A DNA stretch of 11,478 nt from Nitrospinota bacterium (GCA_016212345.1 JACRGM010000223.1:1-11478), one strand, 5' to 3'. Numbered from the stretch's first letter, positions 1-7,180 are shown. Notes: generated by a model not told the origin, from the letters alone. Program-made: numbers and translations.

Positions 1-40
1 GTGTAATTTGTTATATGGAAATCTATAGGAATAGGATAAG

Positions 41-2359
41 GTGAGGATGTCTTTATTGTCCGGTAATATGCTCTTTAAGGAATCCATAGGTATAATTCTG
101 ATCGCATTTGCGATCTTTACAACCATCAGCCTTATTTCATATAATCCTAATGATCTATCATGGTTTAAAGTCTCCTCCAAGGTTATTAGTGTTAAGAATT
201 ATACAGGTCCTTATGGTGCACAGATGGCCTCATATTTTATACATTTGATAGGGAGTGGGGCATATCTTATACCTCTTTTTACTGCGATATGTGGAGTAAC
301 CTTGTTCCGTAACAAAGGTTGGAGGAGTTATATCCCTCTTATATTGATCTGGTTATCTCTATCAATATCTCTTTGTTCTCTACTCTACATGAGGTTTTTA
401 GATATAGACCCTATCTTTAAAGATGTACAGTCTGGTGGGATATTGGGTGAGATAATCTCTATGAATCTATTAAAATACTTTAACAAAACAGGGTCTTATC
501 TTATTGTTATAACTATCCTATTATTATCACTAATAACAGTAACCCGTATATCTGTAATCTCTCTATTCAGTGGTATTAGGGATATCTTTCTCTTTTTATT
601 TAAGAGAACCTTATCACTCAAATCATCCATCTCAAACAATATCAAGGGATTTCTATCACTTAAATCATCCATCTTAGATAATATAAGGATGAGGATAGAG
701 ATGAGAAAGAAAGGGGAGCGATTGAGAGATAGAAAGATAAGACCTTCGAGGCAGATAGGAGATAATGGGAAGAAGAGAAGGGATAATAAGAGGAGGGCCT
801 CCAGTGTACAGGAAGAGATTGATCCCCTTGATACCAATGGAGATTATCAGCTTCCCCCATTGTCACTTCTGGATCATCCCCTCAAGCTTGATGAAAAGAG
901 GTCAAGGGATGAGTTTGCTGTAAATGCCGATATATTAGAAAAGAAGCTAAAGGATTTTGGGGTCAATGGAAAGGTATTAGAGGTAGTGCCTGGGCCGGTG
1001 ATAACTAGATACGAATTTGAACCTGCATCAGGTGTTAAGGTAAGTAAGATTATGGGACTATCAGATGACCTTGCATTAGGGATGAAGGCCTTGAGTGTCA
1101 GGATATTGGCACCTGTGCCTGGGAAGTCAGTGGTAGGGATTGAGATCCCAAATGTAAAGAGGGAGATTGTATATCTGAGTGAGATCCTCTCCTCTGATGA
1201 ATTCAGGAAATCTCAGGCCACCCTTCCACTAGGTCTTGGTAAGGATATATCAGGTAATCCCATTGTAACAGATCTGGCCATCATACCACATCTCTTGGTT
1301 GCAGGGGCTACTGGATCAGGAAAGAGTGTAGGGGTAAATAGCATGATATGTAGCCTATTGTTTAATGCCACCCCTGAAGAGATCAATTTTATAATGATCG
1401 ATCCTAAGATGTTAGAACTCTCTGTATATGATGGTATCCCTCACCTGATCTCACCAGTAGTCGTTGACCCTAAAAAGGCATCCATTGCATTGAAATGGGT
1501 GGTGGAAGAGATGGAGCGGAGATATCGGCTACTATCTGAAAAAGGGGTACGCAATATTGATGGGTATAACAGGCTATTTAAAGAAGATGATTCAAGGCAA
1601 AAGAGAGAGGCAAAGGGCCAGAAGAAGGATCATTCTTTGGATCATACTTTAGAAGTAGAAGTAGAAGTAGAAGGAGAAGGAGGGGGGATACCCCCCTCTG
1701 AGGAGAAGAGATTATCATATATCATTGTTGTAATAGATGAGCTGGCAGACCTTATGATAGTCTCATCAAGAGATGTAGAGGACTCCCTGGCAAGGTTAGC
1801 TCAGATGGCCAGGGCCTCAGGTATACATCTAATACTGGCTACTCAGAGACCTTCTGTTGATGTATTAACAGGTACTATAAAGGCAAACTTTCCTGCCCGT
1901 ATATCCTTTCAGGTCTCTTCGAGGACAGATTCTAGGACAATACTCGATTGTGCAGGCGCAGAGAGGTTACTCGGCAAGGGGGATTTTCTATTCCTCCCCC
2001 CTGGGACATCTAGGCTTCAGCGTATTCATGGTGCACTTGTGTCAGAGGTCGAGATAAAGAGGGTTGTAGATTTCCTTAAAAGGGAGGAGGGACCAGTATA
2101 TAATGATTCTATACTCAAGGCCAGGTTGGAGTCAAAGGAGGATGATGAAGGGAAGGAAGGGGAGGAGTACGATGAGAAGTATGATGAGGCAGTTGCCCTT
2201 GTTGCCAGGACCCGTCAGGCATCTATATCAATGATCCAGAGGAGGTTGAGGGTGGGATATAATCGTGCTGCAAGGATGATAGAGGTAATGGAGAAAGAAG
2301 GTGTGATTGGACCATCTGATGGGGTAAAACCCAGAGATGTCTATGTGAAGGATCTGTGA
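41..2359 (+). CDS. ftsK: DNA translocase FtsK/SpoIIIE
   Basis: Septum-anchored hexameric ATPase that pumps chromosomal DNA during division and helps resolve dimers. Hydrophobic segments at about residues 16-33, 66-88, 97-118 and 152-176 form the FtsK 4TM membrane domain. A short basic linker (about 180-260) follows, then the alpha/beta motor with Walker A GATGSGKS at 422-429 and Walker B IVVIDE at about 562-567. The sensor-like stretch ATQRPSVDV comes next, and a C-terminal winged-helix gamma domain (about 712-772, with YNRAARMIE) normally reads the polar DNA guide sequences. The length of 772 aa is typical of compact FtsK/SpoIIIE proteins. The GTG at 41 has AGGA-like signals upstream; ATG at 47 or 68 is also possible. 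Oddities are a 14-residue duplication in the linker (about 191-218) and a charged insertion of about 45 residues (about 513-557) between GYN and Walker B. Family assignment is secure; the start is uncertain. A TAA at 4-6 could end a preceding gene, but this cannot be judged here. Confidence 0.96.
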   Translation: MRMSLLSGNMLFKESIGIILIAFAIFTTISLISYNPNDLSWFKVSSKVISVKNYTGPYGAQMASYFIHLIGSGAYLIPLFTAICGVTLFRNKGWRSYIPLILIWLSLSISLCSLLYMRFLDIDPIFKDVQSGGILGEIISMNLLKYFNKTGSYLIVITILLLSLITVTRISVISLFSGIRDIFLFLFKRTLSLKSSISNNIKGFLSLKSSILDNIRMRIEMRKKGERLRDRKIRPSRQIGDNGKKRRDNKRRASSVQEEIDPLDTNGDYQLPPLSLLDHPLKLDEKRSRDEFAVNADILEKKLKDFGVNGKVLEVVPGPVITRYEFEPASGVKVSKIMGLSDDLALGMKALSVRILAPVPGKSVVGIEIPNVKREIVYLSEILSSDEFRKSQATLPLGLGKDISGNPIVTDLAIIPHLLVAGATGSGKSVGVNSMICSLLFNATPEEINFIMIDPKMLELSVYDGIPHLISPVVVDPKKASIALKWVVEEMERRYRLLSEKGVRNIDGYNRLFKEDDSRQKREAKGQKKDHSLDHTLEVEVEVEGEGGGIPPSEEKRLSYIIVVIDELADLMIVSSRDVEDSLARLAQMARASGIHLILATQRPSVDVLTGTIKANFPARISFQVSSRTDSRTILDCAGAERLLGKGDFLFLPPGTSRLQRIHGALVSEVEIKRVVDFLKREEGPVYNDSILKARLESKEDDEGKEGEEYDEKYDEAVALVARTRQASISMIQRRLRVGYNRAARMIEVMEKEGVIGPSDGVKPRDVYVKDL
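612..690 (+). repeat. 42-nt imperfect tandem duplication in the ftsK linker
   Basis: Two units, starting at 612 and 654, share the pattern TATCACT(C/T)AAATCATCCATC and similar 3' halves. The period is 42 nt, or 14 codons, so the frame is kept. The protein shows it as LSLKSSI-S-NNI followed by LSLKSSI-L-DNI (residues about 191-218), just after the last membrane segment. Synonymous and non-synonymous differences between the units suggest it is not a very recent event. Confidence 0.75.
1651..1697 (+). repeat. Hexamer microsatellite plus G6/C6 palindrome inside ftsK
   Basis: Three AGAAGT units (1651-1668) and two AGAAGG units (1669-1680) are followed directly by AGGGGGG-ATA-CCCCCCT (1681-1697), a perfect 7-bp inverted repeat with a 3-nt loop. 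The frame stays open. The run encodes alternating Glu-Val, then Glu-Gly (residues 538-549), and the palindrome encodes Gly-Gly-Ile-Pro-Pro. It lies in a low-complexity insertion just before Walker B, presumably a surface loop of the motor. A hexamer period is frame-neutral, so copy number could vary between strains without breaking the gene. Confidence 0.8.
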
Positions 2360-2376
2360 TTCAGACAGAGATTTAG

Positions 2377-3753
2377 ATGAAAAAAGAGATGAAAAAAGCG
2401 TGGGAAGGGAGATTTACAGAGGATACTGATAGATTGGTAGAAGAATTCACAGCATCAGTATCCTTTGATAAGCGGTTATATAGATATGATATTATGGGGA
2501 GTATTGCTCATTGCAAGATGCTAGGAAGATGTGGAATATTAAGCGAGGAAGAGACTCAAAAGATAGTCAAGGGGTTAGAGAGGATAGAAAAAGAGATAGA
2601 AAAGGGGGAATTTGAGTTTGATATAGGGTTAGAAGATATACATATGAATATTGAAAGGCGACTTATAGATCTGATCGGCGATCTTGGAGGGAAACTCCAC
2701 ACGGGCCGTAGCAGGAATGATCAAGTAGCACTTGACATACGCCTTTATCTCCGTGATGAGATAGAGGAGATTATAAGGTGTATCAGGGAGTTAAAGAGAT
2801 CGATTATCAGGCTTGCAAAGAAGAATATAGACACTATTATGCCAGGATATACGCACCTGCAACGGGCTCAGCCTGTGCTTCTCTCTCATCACCTCCTCGC
2901 ATATTTCGAGATGCTCGATAGAGATGAAGAGAGGTATAATGACTCCTTAAAGAGGATCAATGTAATGCCCCTTGGTTCTGCTGCATTGGCAGGGACATCC
3001 TTGCCAATAGATCAGGATTATGTGGCTACTCTTCTCAATTTTCCAAAGGTCACCACAAATAGTATAGATAGTGTAAGTGACAGGGATTTTATTATAGAAT
3101 TCTGTGCAGGGGCATCTATATTGATGATGCACTTAAGTCGCCTGAGTGAGGAGTTGATATTATGGTCATCATCAGAGTTCAATTTTATCGAGATAGGGGA
3201 GTCATTCTGTACAGGTAGCAGTATTATGCCCCAAAAGAAGAATCCTGATGTCCCGGAACTAGTTCGTGGAAAGACAGGGAGGATATATGGGAACCTCTTC
3301 TCACTCCTGACTATGATGAAGTCACTTCCATTGGCTTATAACAGGGATATGCAGGAGGATAAGATATCTCTATTTGATACTGTGGATACGGTTAAAGACT
3401 CCCTCAGTATATACTCAAGGCTATTAAAAGAGGTAAAGGTAAACAAAGAGGAATTGTTAAAGTCAGCTAGTAAAGGGTTTACTACAGCTACTGATATGGC
3501 TGATTACCTGGTAGAAAAGGGGCTCCCATTCAGGGAGGCACATAAGATAGTTGGTGAGGTTGTAAGATACTGTATAAATAATAATAATAAGGGATTTGAT
3601 GAGCTCACTCTCCAGGAGATAAAGGGGTTCTCTGATCTCTTTGAAGAAGATATCTTTAGATATATCACGGTTGAGAATTCTATTAATAGGAAGAGGTCTA
3701 AAGGGGGGACATCTAAAAACGAGGTATTAAAGAGGATCGCTGAGATTGAGTGA
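2377..3753 (+). CDS. argH: Argininosuccinate lyase
   Basis: Cleaves argininosuccinate to arginine and fumarate, the last step of arginine synthesis; a cytoplasmic homotetramer of the fumarase/aspartase superfamily. The N-terminal AWEGRF resembles the family's W-x-GRF opening. HTGRSRNDQ lies at 108-116, the catalytic histidine lies in YTHLQRAQP (H160), and the superfamily signature GSSIMPQKKNPD at 280-291 holds the catalytic serine loop. The C-terminal TATDMADYLVEKG stretch is also typical. The length of 458 aa is normal and no active-site residue seems missing. The start is not firm: ATG 2377 has a poor Shine-Dalgarno, and the in-frame ATG at 2389 gives MKKAWEGRF, closer to the usual N-terminus. 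The gene lies 17 nt after ftsK and 7 nt before the lipoprotein gene, so it is probably cotranscribed with both neighbours. Confidence 0.97.
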   Translation: MKKEMKKAWEGRFTEDTDRLVEEFTASVSFDKRLYRYDIMGSIAHCKMLGRCGILSEEETQKIVKGLERIEKEIEKGEFEFDIGLEDIHMNIERRLIDLIGDLGGKLHTGRSRNDQVALDIRLYLRDEIEEIIRCIRELKRSIIRLAKKNIDTIMPGYTHLQRAQPVLLSHHLLAYFEMLDRDEERYNDSLKRINVMPLGSAALAGTSLPIDQDYVATLLNFPKVTTNSIDSVSDRDFIIEFCAGASILMMHLSRLSEELILWSSSEFNFIEIGESFCTGSSIMPQKKNPDVPELVRGKTGRIYGNLFSLLTMMKSLPLAYNRDMQEDKISLFDTVDTVKDSLSIYSRLLKEVKVNKEELLKSASKGFTTATDMADYLVEKGLPFREAHKIVGEVVRYCINNNNKGFDELTLQEIKGFSDLFEEDIFRYITVENSINRKRSKGGTSKNEVLKRIAEIE

Positions 3754-3760
3754 GGATTAT

Positions 3761-3940
3761 ATGAAAATCTATAGTTTTATAAGGATCATTATCATGACAG
3801 TGGTAATGATGATTATAGGTTGTGGTGTAAAGGGACCACCTACCCCTCCTCATCCTCATGAGGAGTCACGATTACAAGGGGAATCAATATGCATGATTTT
3901 AAATACCGAGAGAGGGATCTATATTGCGAGGATGTACTGA
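3761..3940 (+). CDS. lptM: LptM-like small lipoprotein
   Basis: A 59-residue protein. A basic N-terminus and hydrophobic stretch (residues 7-19) lead to an IIGC lipobox, with Cys21 the predicted lipidated residue after signal peptidase II cleavage. The mature protein begins CGVKGPPTPP, matching the CGLKGPLY-P pattern of LptM/YifL, which in E. coli assists assembly of the LptD/LptE LPS translocon at the outer membrane. Placement between argH and lysA is a known context for such lipoproteins. ATG 3761 is chosen because GAGG at 3752-3755, overlapping argH's stop, is 5 nt upstream; an in-frame TTG at 3746 lies inside argH and is less likely. The last 52 nt overlap lysA in another frame, so the tail after about residue 42 is probably not under family-type constraint. 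The family call rests on a very short motif. Confidence 0.75.
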   Translation: MKIYSFIRIIIMTVVMMIIGCGVKGPPTPPHPHEESRLQGESICMILNTERGIYIARMY

Positions 3941-5151
3941 TACAGGATATTGCTGAGGAGGTAGGTACACCATTCTATCTGTATAGCTATAATACACTCC
4001 GTAATCACTTCCTCGTATTTGATGAGGCCTTTAAAGATATACCACACATGATCTGCTTTGCCATGAAGGCAAATTCAAACCTCTCTATCTTGAGGATATT
4101 TCTCAGGGAAGGGGGAGGACTAGATATTGTCTCTGGTGGGGAACTATACAGGGCATTGTTGGCAGGGGCAGATCCTCAAAAGATCGTCTATGCTGGGGTA
4201 GGGAAGACAAGGGAGGAGATAAGGTACGGCCTTGAGTCAGATATCCTGATGTTTAATGTTGAATCTTCACAAGAGCTTTTTCTTATAGATAAGGTGGCAG
4301 AAGATCTCGGTTGTAAGGCAAGGGTGGCATTAAGGGTAAATCCGGATATAGATCCAATGACTCATCCATATATATCTACTGGTCTTAAGACACATAAATT
4401 CGGGATTGATATTAAGAATGCCCTTAAGGAGTATAAACTGGCAGAGAGTCTAGAGTATATAGAGATTGTTGGAATACATAAACATATAGGGTCACAGATT
4501 ACCCAGACTAGCCCGTTTGTGGAGGCATTAAAAAAGATCATCCTTCTGGCAAAGAGTCTGAAGGAGGAAGGGATTGATATAAGGTATCTAAATCTTGGAG
4601 GTGGATTGGGGATTACATATAAGGATGAAACCCCTCCTCATCCAAGAGATCTGGCAGCAGAGGTTATACCGCTCCTCTCTGGTACAGATTATACTATTAT
4701 CTTTGAACCAGGGAGGGTGATTGTTGGGAATGCAGGTATCTTAGTTACCAAGGTCTTGTATACAAAATTTGGTGAAGGAAAGGGCTTTTTAATAGTAGAT
4801 GCAGGGATGAATGATATGATCAGACCGAGTTTATATAACTCGTATCAGGAGATACTCCCACTAAAGAGAGATACTACTTCCCATAAGATAGTAGTAGATG
4901 TGGTGGGTCCGATATGTGAAAGTGGGGATTTCTTTGCAAAGGATAGGGTGCTCCCTGATTTAAAGAGGGATCAACTAATTGTCCTGATGAGTGCTGGGGC
5001 ATACGGTTTTACCATGTCCTCCAACTACAACTCCCGTCCCCGTGTACCAGAGGTATTAGTCAAGGGAAAGGAATTCTTTATGATCCGTAAAAGGGAGAGT
5101 TACGAGGATCTTGTAAAAGGAGAAGAGATACCAGAGTTTTTATACTTATAG
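3889..5151 (+). CDS. lysA: Diaminopimelate decarboxylase
   Basis: PLP enzyme that decarboxylates meso-2,6-diaminopimelate to L-lysine, the final step of the DAP pathway. It has a fold-III (alanine racemase-like) barrel and a C-terminal beta domain. Visible motifs are the PLP lysine in CFAMKANSN (K60), HIGSQ with H199, the glycine-rich LNLGGGLGI phosphate-binding loop (about 236), EPGR at 273-276, the inter-subunit CESGDFF motif (C343) and GAYGFTMSSNYNSRPR with Y372. The length of 420 aa is normal. ATG 3889 is supported by AAGGGG at 3876-3881, 7 nt upstream, and by the typical MHDFKYR opening. Starting inside the lipoprotein gene, it is probably translationally linked to it. All expected catalytic motifs are present. 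No other lysine-specific gene is in the window apart from the partial aspartokinase and possibly the aminotransferase. Confidence 0.97.
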   Translation: MHDFKYRERDLYCEDVLIQDIAEEVGTPFYLYSYNTLRNHFLVFDEAFKDIPHMICFAMKANSNLSILRIFLREGGGLDIVSGGELYRALLAGADPQKIVYAGVGKTREEIRYGLESDILMFNVESSQELFLIDKVAEDLGCKARVALRVNPDIDPMTHPYISTGLKTHKFGIDIKNALKEYKLAESLEYIEIVGIHKHIGSQITQTSPFVEALKKIILLAKSLKEEGIDIRYLNLGGGLGITYKDETPPHPRDLAAEVIPLLSGTDYTIIFEPGRVIVGNAGILVTKVLYTKFGEGKGFLIVDAGMNDMIRPSLYNSYQEILPLKRDTTSHKIVVDVVGPICESGDFFAKDRVLPDLKRDQLIVLMSAGAYGFTMSSNYNSRPRVPEVLVKGKEFFMIRKRESYEDLVKGEEIPEFLYL

Positions 5152-5173
5152 TGAAAGTCATAAATAAGAGGTA

Positions 5174-5740
5174 ATGATGGGATTTGCAATCAAAAAGGAA
5201 AGACGATATACCTATAAAGATTATTTAACATGGCCCGAGAATGAACGGTGGGAGATTATAGATGGTGTGGTATATAATATGACTCCAGCACCAAAAGTAA
5301 GACATCAGAGGATTGTGAGCAGAATTGATTATGAATTTACTATAAAACTTAAAGAATGTTTACACTTTGTAGCACCCACTGATGTAGTATTTGACGAACA
5401 GAATGTGGTTCAGCCTGATCTGTTTGTAATCTGTGATAAAAGTAAGGTTACAGAGGATAACATTCAGGGCACACCAGATTTAATCATAGAGGTCGTCTCA
5501 CCTGGTACCGAAGTGAAGGATAGAAGGGAGAAAAAGGACATTTATGAACGATTCGGGGTAAAGGAATACATAATTGTATTTCCAGAGAGGGAATATGTGG
5601 AGAGATACTGTCTGAAAGAGAACAAATATGGTTCTTCAGAGATATTTAACTGGGACGAGGTATTGAATCTGTCTACTTTCGAGATTGAGATAAATCTCTG
5701 TGAGATCTTTGAGAAGGAGAAAGAGGGTGGACAAGTATAG
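5174..5740 (+). CDS. Uma2 family (DUF820) putative restriction endonuclease-like protein
   Basis: Looks like a complete Uma2/DUF820 protein, a family with a PD-(D/E)XK nuclease fold whose biological role is mostly unknown and which is often multicopy in cyanobacteria, Chloroflexota and other environmental bacteria. In order it shows YTYKDYLTWPENERWEIIDG (family opening, E27), NVVQPDLFVICD (D82), the core PDLIIEVVSPGT (E106), KDRREKKDIYERFGVKEYIIV (the displaced catalytic lysine probably K120 or K121) and a C-terminal strand region. All the acidic and lysine positions expected of an active nuclease seem intact. Two start codons are adjacent; ATG 5177 is better spaced (5 nt) from GAGG at 5168-5171 than ATG 5174. 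It lies 22 nt after lysA and 15 nt before the aminotransferase, so it is embedded in the amino-acid gene run without an obvious metabolic link. No partner methyltransferase or toxin/antitoxin-like gene is adjacent. Confidence 0.88.
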   Translation: MMGFAIKKERRYTYKDYLTWPENERWEIIDGVVYNMTPAPKVRHQRIVSRIDYEFTIKLKECLHFVAPTDVVFDEQNVVQPDLFVICDKSKVTEDNIQGTPDLIIEVVSPGTEVKDRREKKDIYERFGVKEYIIVFPEREYVERYCLKENKYGSSEIFNWDEVLNLSTFEIEINLCEIFEKEKEGGQV

Positions 5741-5755
5741 GAGGAATCAAGCCTT

Positions 5756-6925
5756 ATGCAACAGGTTTTTCAGAGGATAGAGAGATTACCCCCTTATGTC
5801 TTTAATGTGATTGATGATCTAAAGCTCAAGGCACGGCAGAGGGGAGAAGATATTATTGACTTTGGGATGGGAAATCCTGATCAACCTACCCCAGGATACA
5901 TTGTTGATAAGCTCTGCGAGGCTGCCCAAAAATCTCAGAATCACCGTTACTCTGCCTCAAGGGGGATAAAGAAGTTGAGATTGGCTATCGCCAATTGGTA
6001 TAAGAGGAATTTTGATGTTGATCTGGATTATGAATCAGAGGTGATCGCAACTATAGGATCAAAGGAGGGTATATCCCATCTTGCCTTGGCCATTATAGGT
6101 CCTGGAGACACGGTTTTGGTACCGACCCCCACCTATCCTATACATAGCTATGCGGTTATCATTGCAAATGGTGATGTGGTACATTTCCCCCTCACCAAGG
6201 ATGGGGATTTCTTTGAGAGCCTTCAGACCTCTTTTAGTCGCCAGTGGCCGCATCCTAAGTTGCTAATCATAAATTTCCCTCACAATCCAACGACTGCTTG
6301 TGTAGGGATAGACTTCTTTGAGAAGATTGTAGATTTTGCTAGGGAACATAATCTTATAGTTATTCACGATTTTGCCTATGCAGATATCGTCTTTGATGGG
6401 TATAAAGCACCAAGTATGTTGCAGGTTCCAGGTGCAAAGGATGTAGGGGTAGAATTCTTTACCTTATCAAAGAGCTATAATATGCCTGGATGGAGGGTGG
6501 GGTTTGCTGTTGGAAACAGAGAGCTCATATGGGCACTTACAAGGATAAAGAGCTATCTCGACTATGGGATGTTTCAACCGATACAGATTGCAAGTATTAT
6601 TGCACTCAATGGTTCACAAGAGTGTGTTAATGAGATAAGGGACACATATAGATCGAGAAGAGATGTCCTTATTGAGGGATTAAATAGAATTGGATGGAGG
6701 ATAGAAAAACCTAAGGCTACAATGTTTGTATGGGCAGAGATACCGGATAAATACAAGAAGATGGGTTCTATTGAGTTTTCCAAACTCCTACTTAAGGAGG
6801 CAAAGGTAGCTGTATCACCTGGGATTGGATTTGGAGAGGGTGGTGATGGTTTTGTTCGATTTGCATTGGTAGAGAACAAACACCGCACTAAACAGGCTGT
6901 TAGGGGGATAAGGAATATTCTATAA
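5756..6925 (+). CDS. alaC: AlaC/YfdZ-type aminotransferase (alanine or LL-diaminopimelate aminotransferase)
   Basis: Class I/II fold-I PLP aminotransferase of 389 aa. The opening FQRIERLPPYVFNVID, the GMGNPDQPTP loop (38-46), HRYSASRGI (63-71), GSKEGISHLAL (101-111), NFPHNPT (173-179, N177), HDFAYAD (D205, Y208) and the Schiff-base lysine in TLSKSYNMPGWRVGF (K239) are the usual landmarks. The overall pattern matches AlaC/YfdZ, a glutamate-pyruvate transaminase. Close relatives are annotated as LL-diaminopimelate aminotransferase (DapL), and the neighbourhood (lysA upstream, hom and lysC downstream) keeps that role open; substrate cannot be settled from sequence. ATG 5756 has a full AGGAGG at 5739-5744, which overlaps the stop codon of the preceding gene. 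The gene ends before a 265-nt repeat-filled gap, so this may close the upstream transcript. Confidence 0.93.
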   Translation: MQQVFQRIERLPPYVFNVIDDLKLKARQRGEDIIDFGMGNPDQPTPGYIVDKLCEAAQKSQNHRYSASRGIKKLRLAIANWYKRNFDVDLDYESEVIATIGSKEGISHLALAIIGPGDTVLVPTPTYPIHSYAVIIANGDVVHFPLTKDGDFFESLQTSFSRQWPHPKLLIINFPHNPTTACVGIDFFEKIVDFAREHNLIVIHDFAYADIVFDGYKAPSMLQVPGAKDVGVEFFTLSKSYNMPGWRVGFAVGNRELIWALTRIKSYLDYGMFQPIQIASIIALNGSQECVNEIRDTYRSRRDVLIEGLNRIGWRIEKPKATMFVWAEIPDKYKKMGSIEFSKLLLKEAKVAVSPGIGFGEGGDGFVRFALVENKHRTKQAVRGIRNIL

Positions 6926-6941
6926 TATATAATAAAGGATA

Positions 6942-6966
6942 TATTTCGGGAAGGATTCCCGAAATA
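6942..6966. repeat. 11-bp stem-loop downstream of the aminotransferase gene
   Basis: TATTTCGGGAA (6942-6952) pairs perfectly with TTCCCGAAATA (6956-6966) around a GGA loop. It begins 16 nt after the stop codon at 6925. No T-run follows on either strand, so it is not a convincing intrinsic terminator. It could act in mRNA 3'-end protection or be a short dispersed palindrome. Confidence 0.75.
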
Positions 6967-7002
6967 CAAAATAGAAATTTCAGATGAAACATATATGAAA
7001 CG

Positions 7003-7036
7003 TTCATGCCGACAAGTCGGCACAAAGGAGCATGAA
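7003..7036. repeat. Nested hairpin: TGCCGAC/GTCGGCA inside TTCATG/CATGAA
   Basis: The inner arms TGCCGAC (7007-7013) and GTCGGCA (7016-7022) are separated by AA; in RNA the loop would open to about 4 nt. The outer arms TTCATG (7003-7008) and CATGAA (7031-7036) also pair, partly competing with the inner stem. It sits immediately after the left copy of an 18-bp direct repeat and before the MITE-like element. No known RNA family is recognised. Confidence 0.6.
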
Positions 7037-7180
7037 AATACACACCCCTTAATCCCCTCTTTTTAGAGGGGAAATAAGGGAAAATAAACACACTCCTTAA
7101 TCCCCTCTTTTTAGAGGGGAAATTTTAGAACTCCCCTCTATTAAGAGGGGTTGGGGGTGTGTTATAAAGGTATTTTCGTA
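7031..7180. mobile_element. MITE-like palindromic element with three CCCCTCT hairpins
   Basis: The ends are imperfect inverted repeats. The left end reads CATGAAAATA, then CACACCCC and TTAATCCCCTC. The right end on the opposite strand reads TACGAAAATA, a 9-nt insert, then CACACCCCC and AACCCCTC. Inside are two near-identical direct copies of CTTAATCCCCTC-TTTTT-AGAGGGGAAA (from about 7048 and 7096). Three hairpins share the arms CCCCTCT/AGAGGGG with 4-nt loops (7054-7071, 7102-7119 and 7133-7150). No coding capacity is convincing. The palindromic design suggests a non-autonomous or structure-forming dispersed repeat; mobility is inferred from form only. No good T-tract supports a standard terminator. 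Confidence 0.6.
7166..7170 (+). promoter_or_regulatory. Shine-Dalgarno-like AAAGG ahead of the duplicated hom start
   Basis: AAAGG is 9 nt before ATG 7180 but 20 nt before the hom ATG at 7191, so it favours the first ATG, which opens only a four-codon frame. It falls in the 9-nt segment that interrupts the right terminal repeat of the palindromic element. No other purine-rich site lies within the normal distance of ATG 7191. Confidence 0.5.

Noticed and set aside
1..40. Promoter for ftsK (TTGTTA and TATAGG-like boxes)
   Set aside because: Matches are weak in AT-rich DNA and the upstream context is cut off by the window, so no call is justified.
496..837. Leucine/serine-rich 113-codon minus-strand frame within ftsK
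   Set aside because: Its composition is explained by the purine-rich complementary coding strand; there is no start signal and no recognisable domain.
1651..1697. Frameshift or broken ftsK at the low-complexity tract
   Set aside because: The reading frame continues through the tract, and the Walker B, sensor and gamma domains follow in the same frame.
3746..3760. Upstream TTG start for the lipoprotein
   Set aside because: It would overlap argH and lacks a ribosome binding site, whereas ATG 3761 has GAGG 5 nt upstream and gives a normal lipoprotein signal.
6574..7023. 149-codon open frame on the minus strand across the end of the aminotransferase gene
   Set aside because: It is antisense to a well-supported gene, has no family resemblance or ribosome binding site, and its N-terminal part is encoded by the intergenic repeats.
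7054..7150. CCCCTCT/AGAGGGG hairpins as intrinsic terminators
   Set aside because: The stems are short and none is followed by a solid T-run on either strand; at best the second has TTTT after AAA. Terminator function is not supported by sequence.
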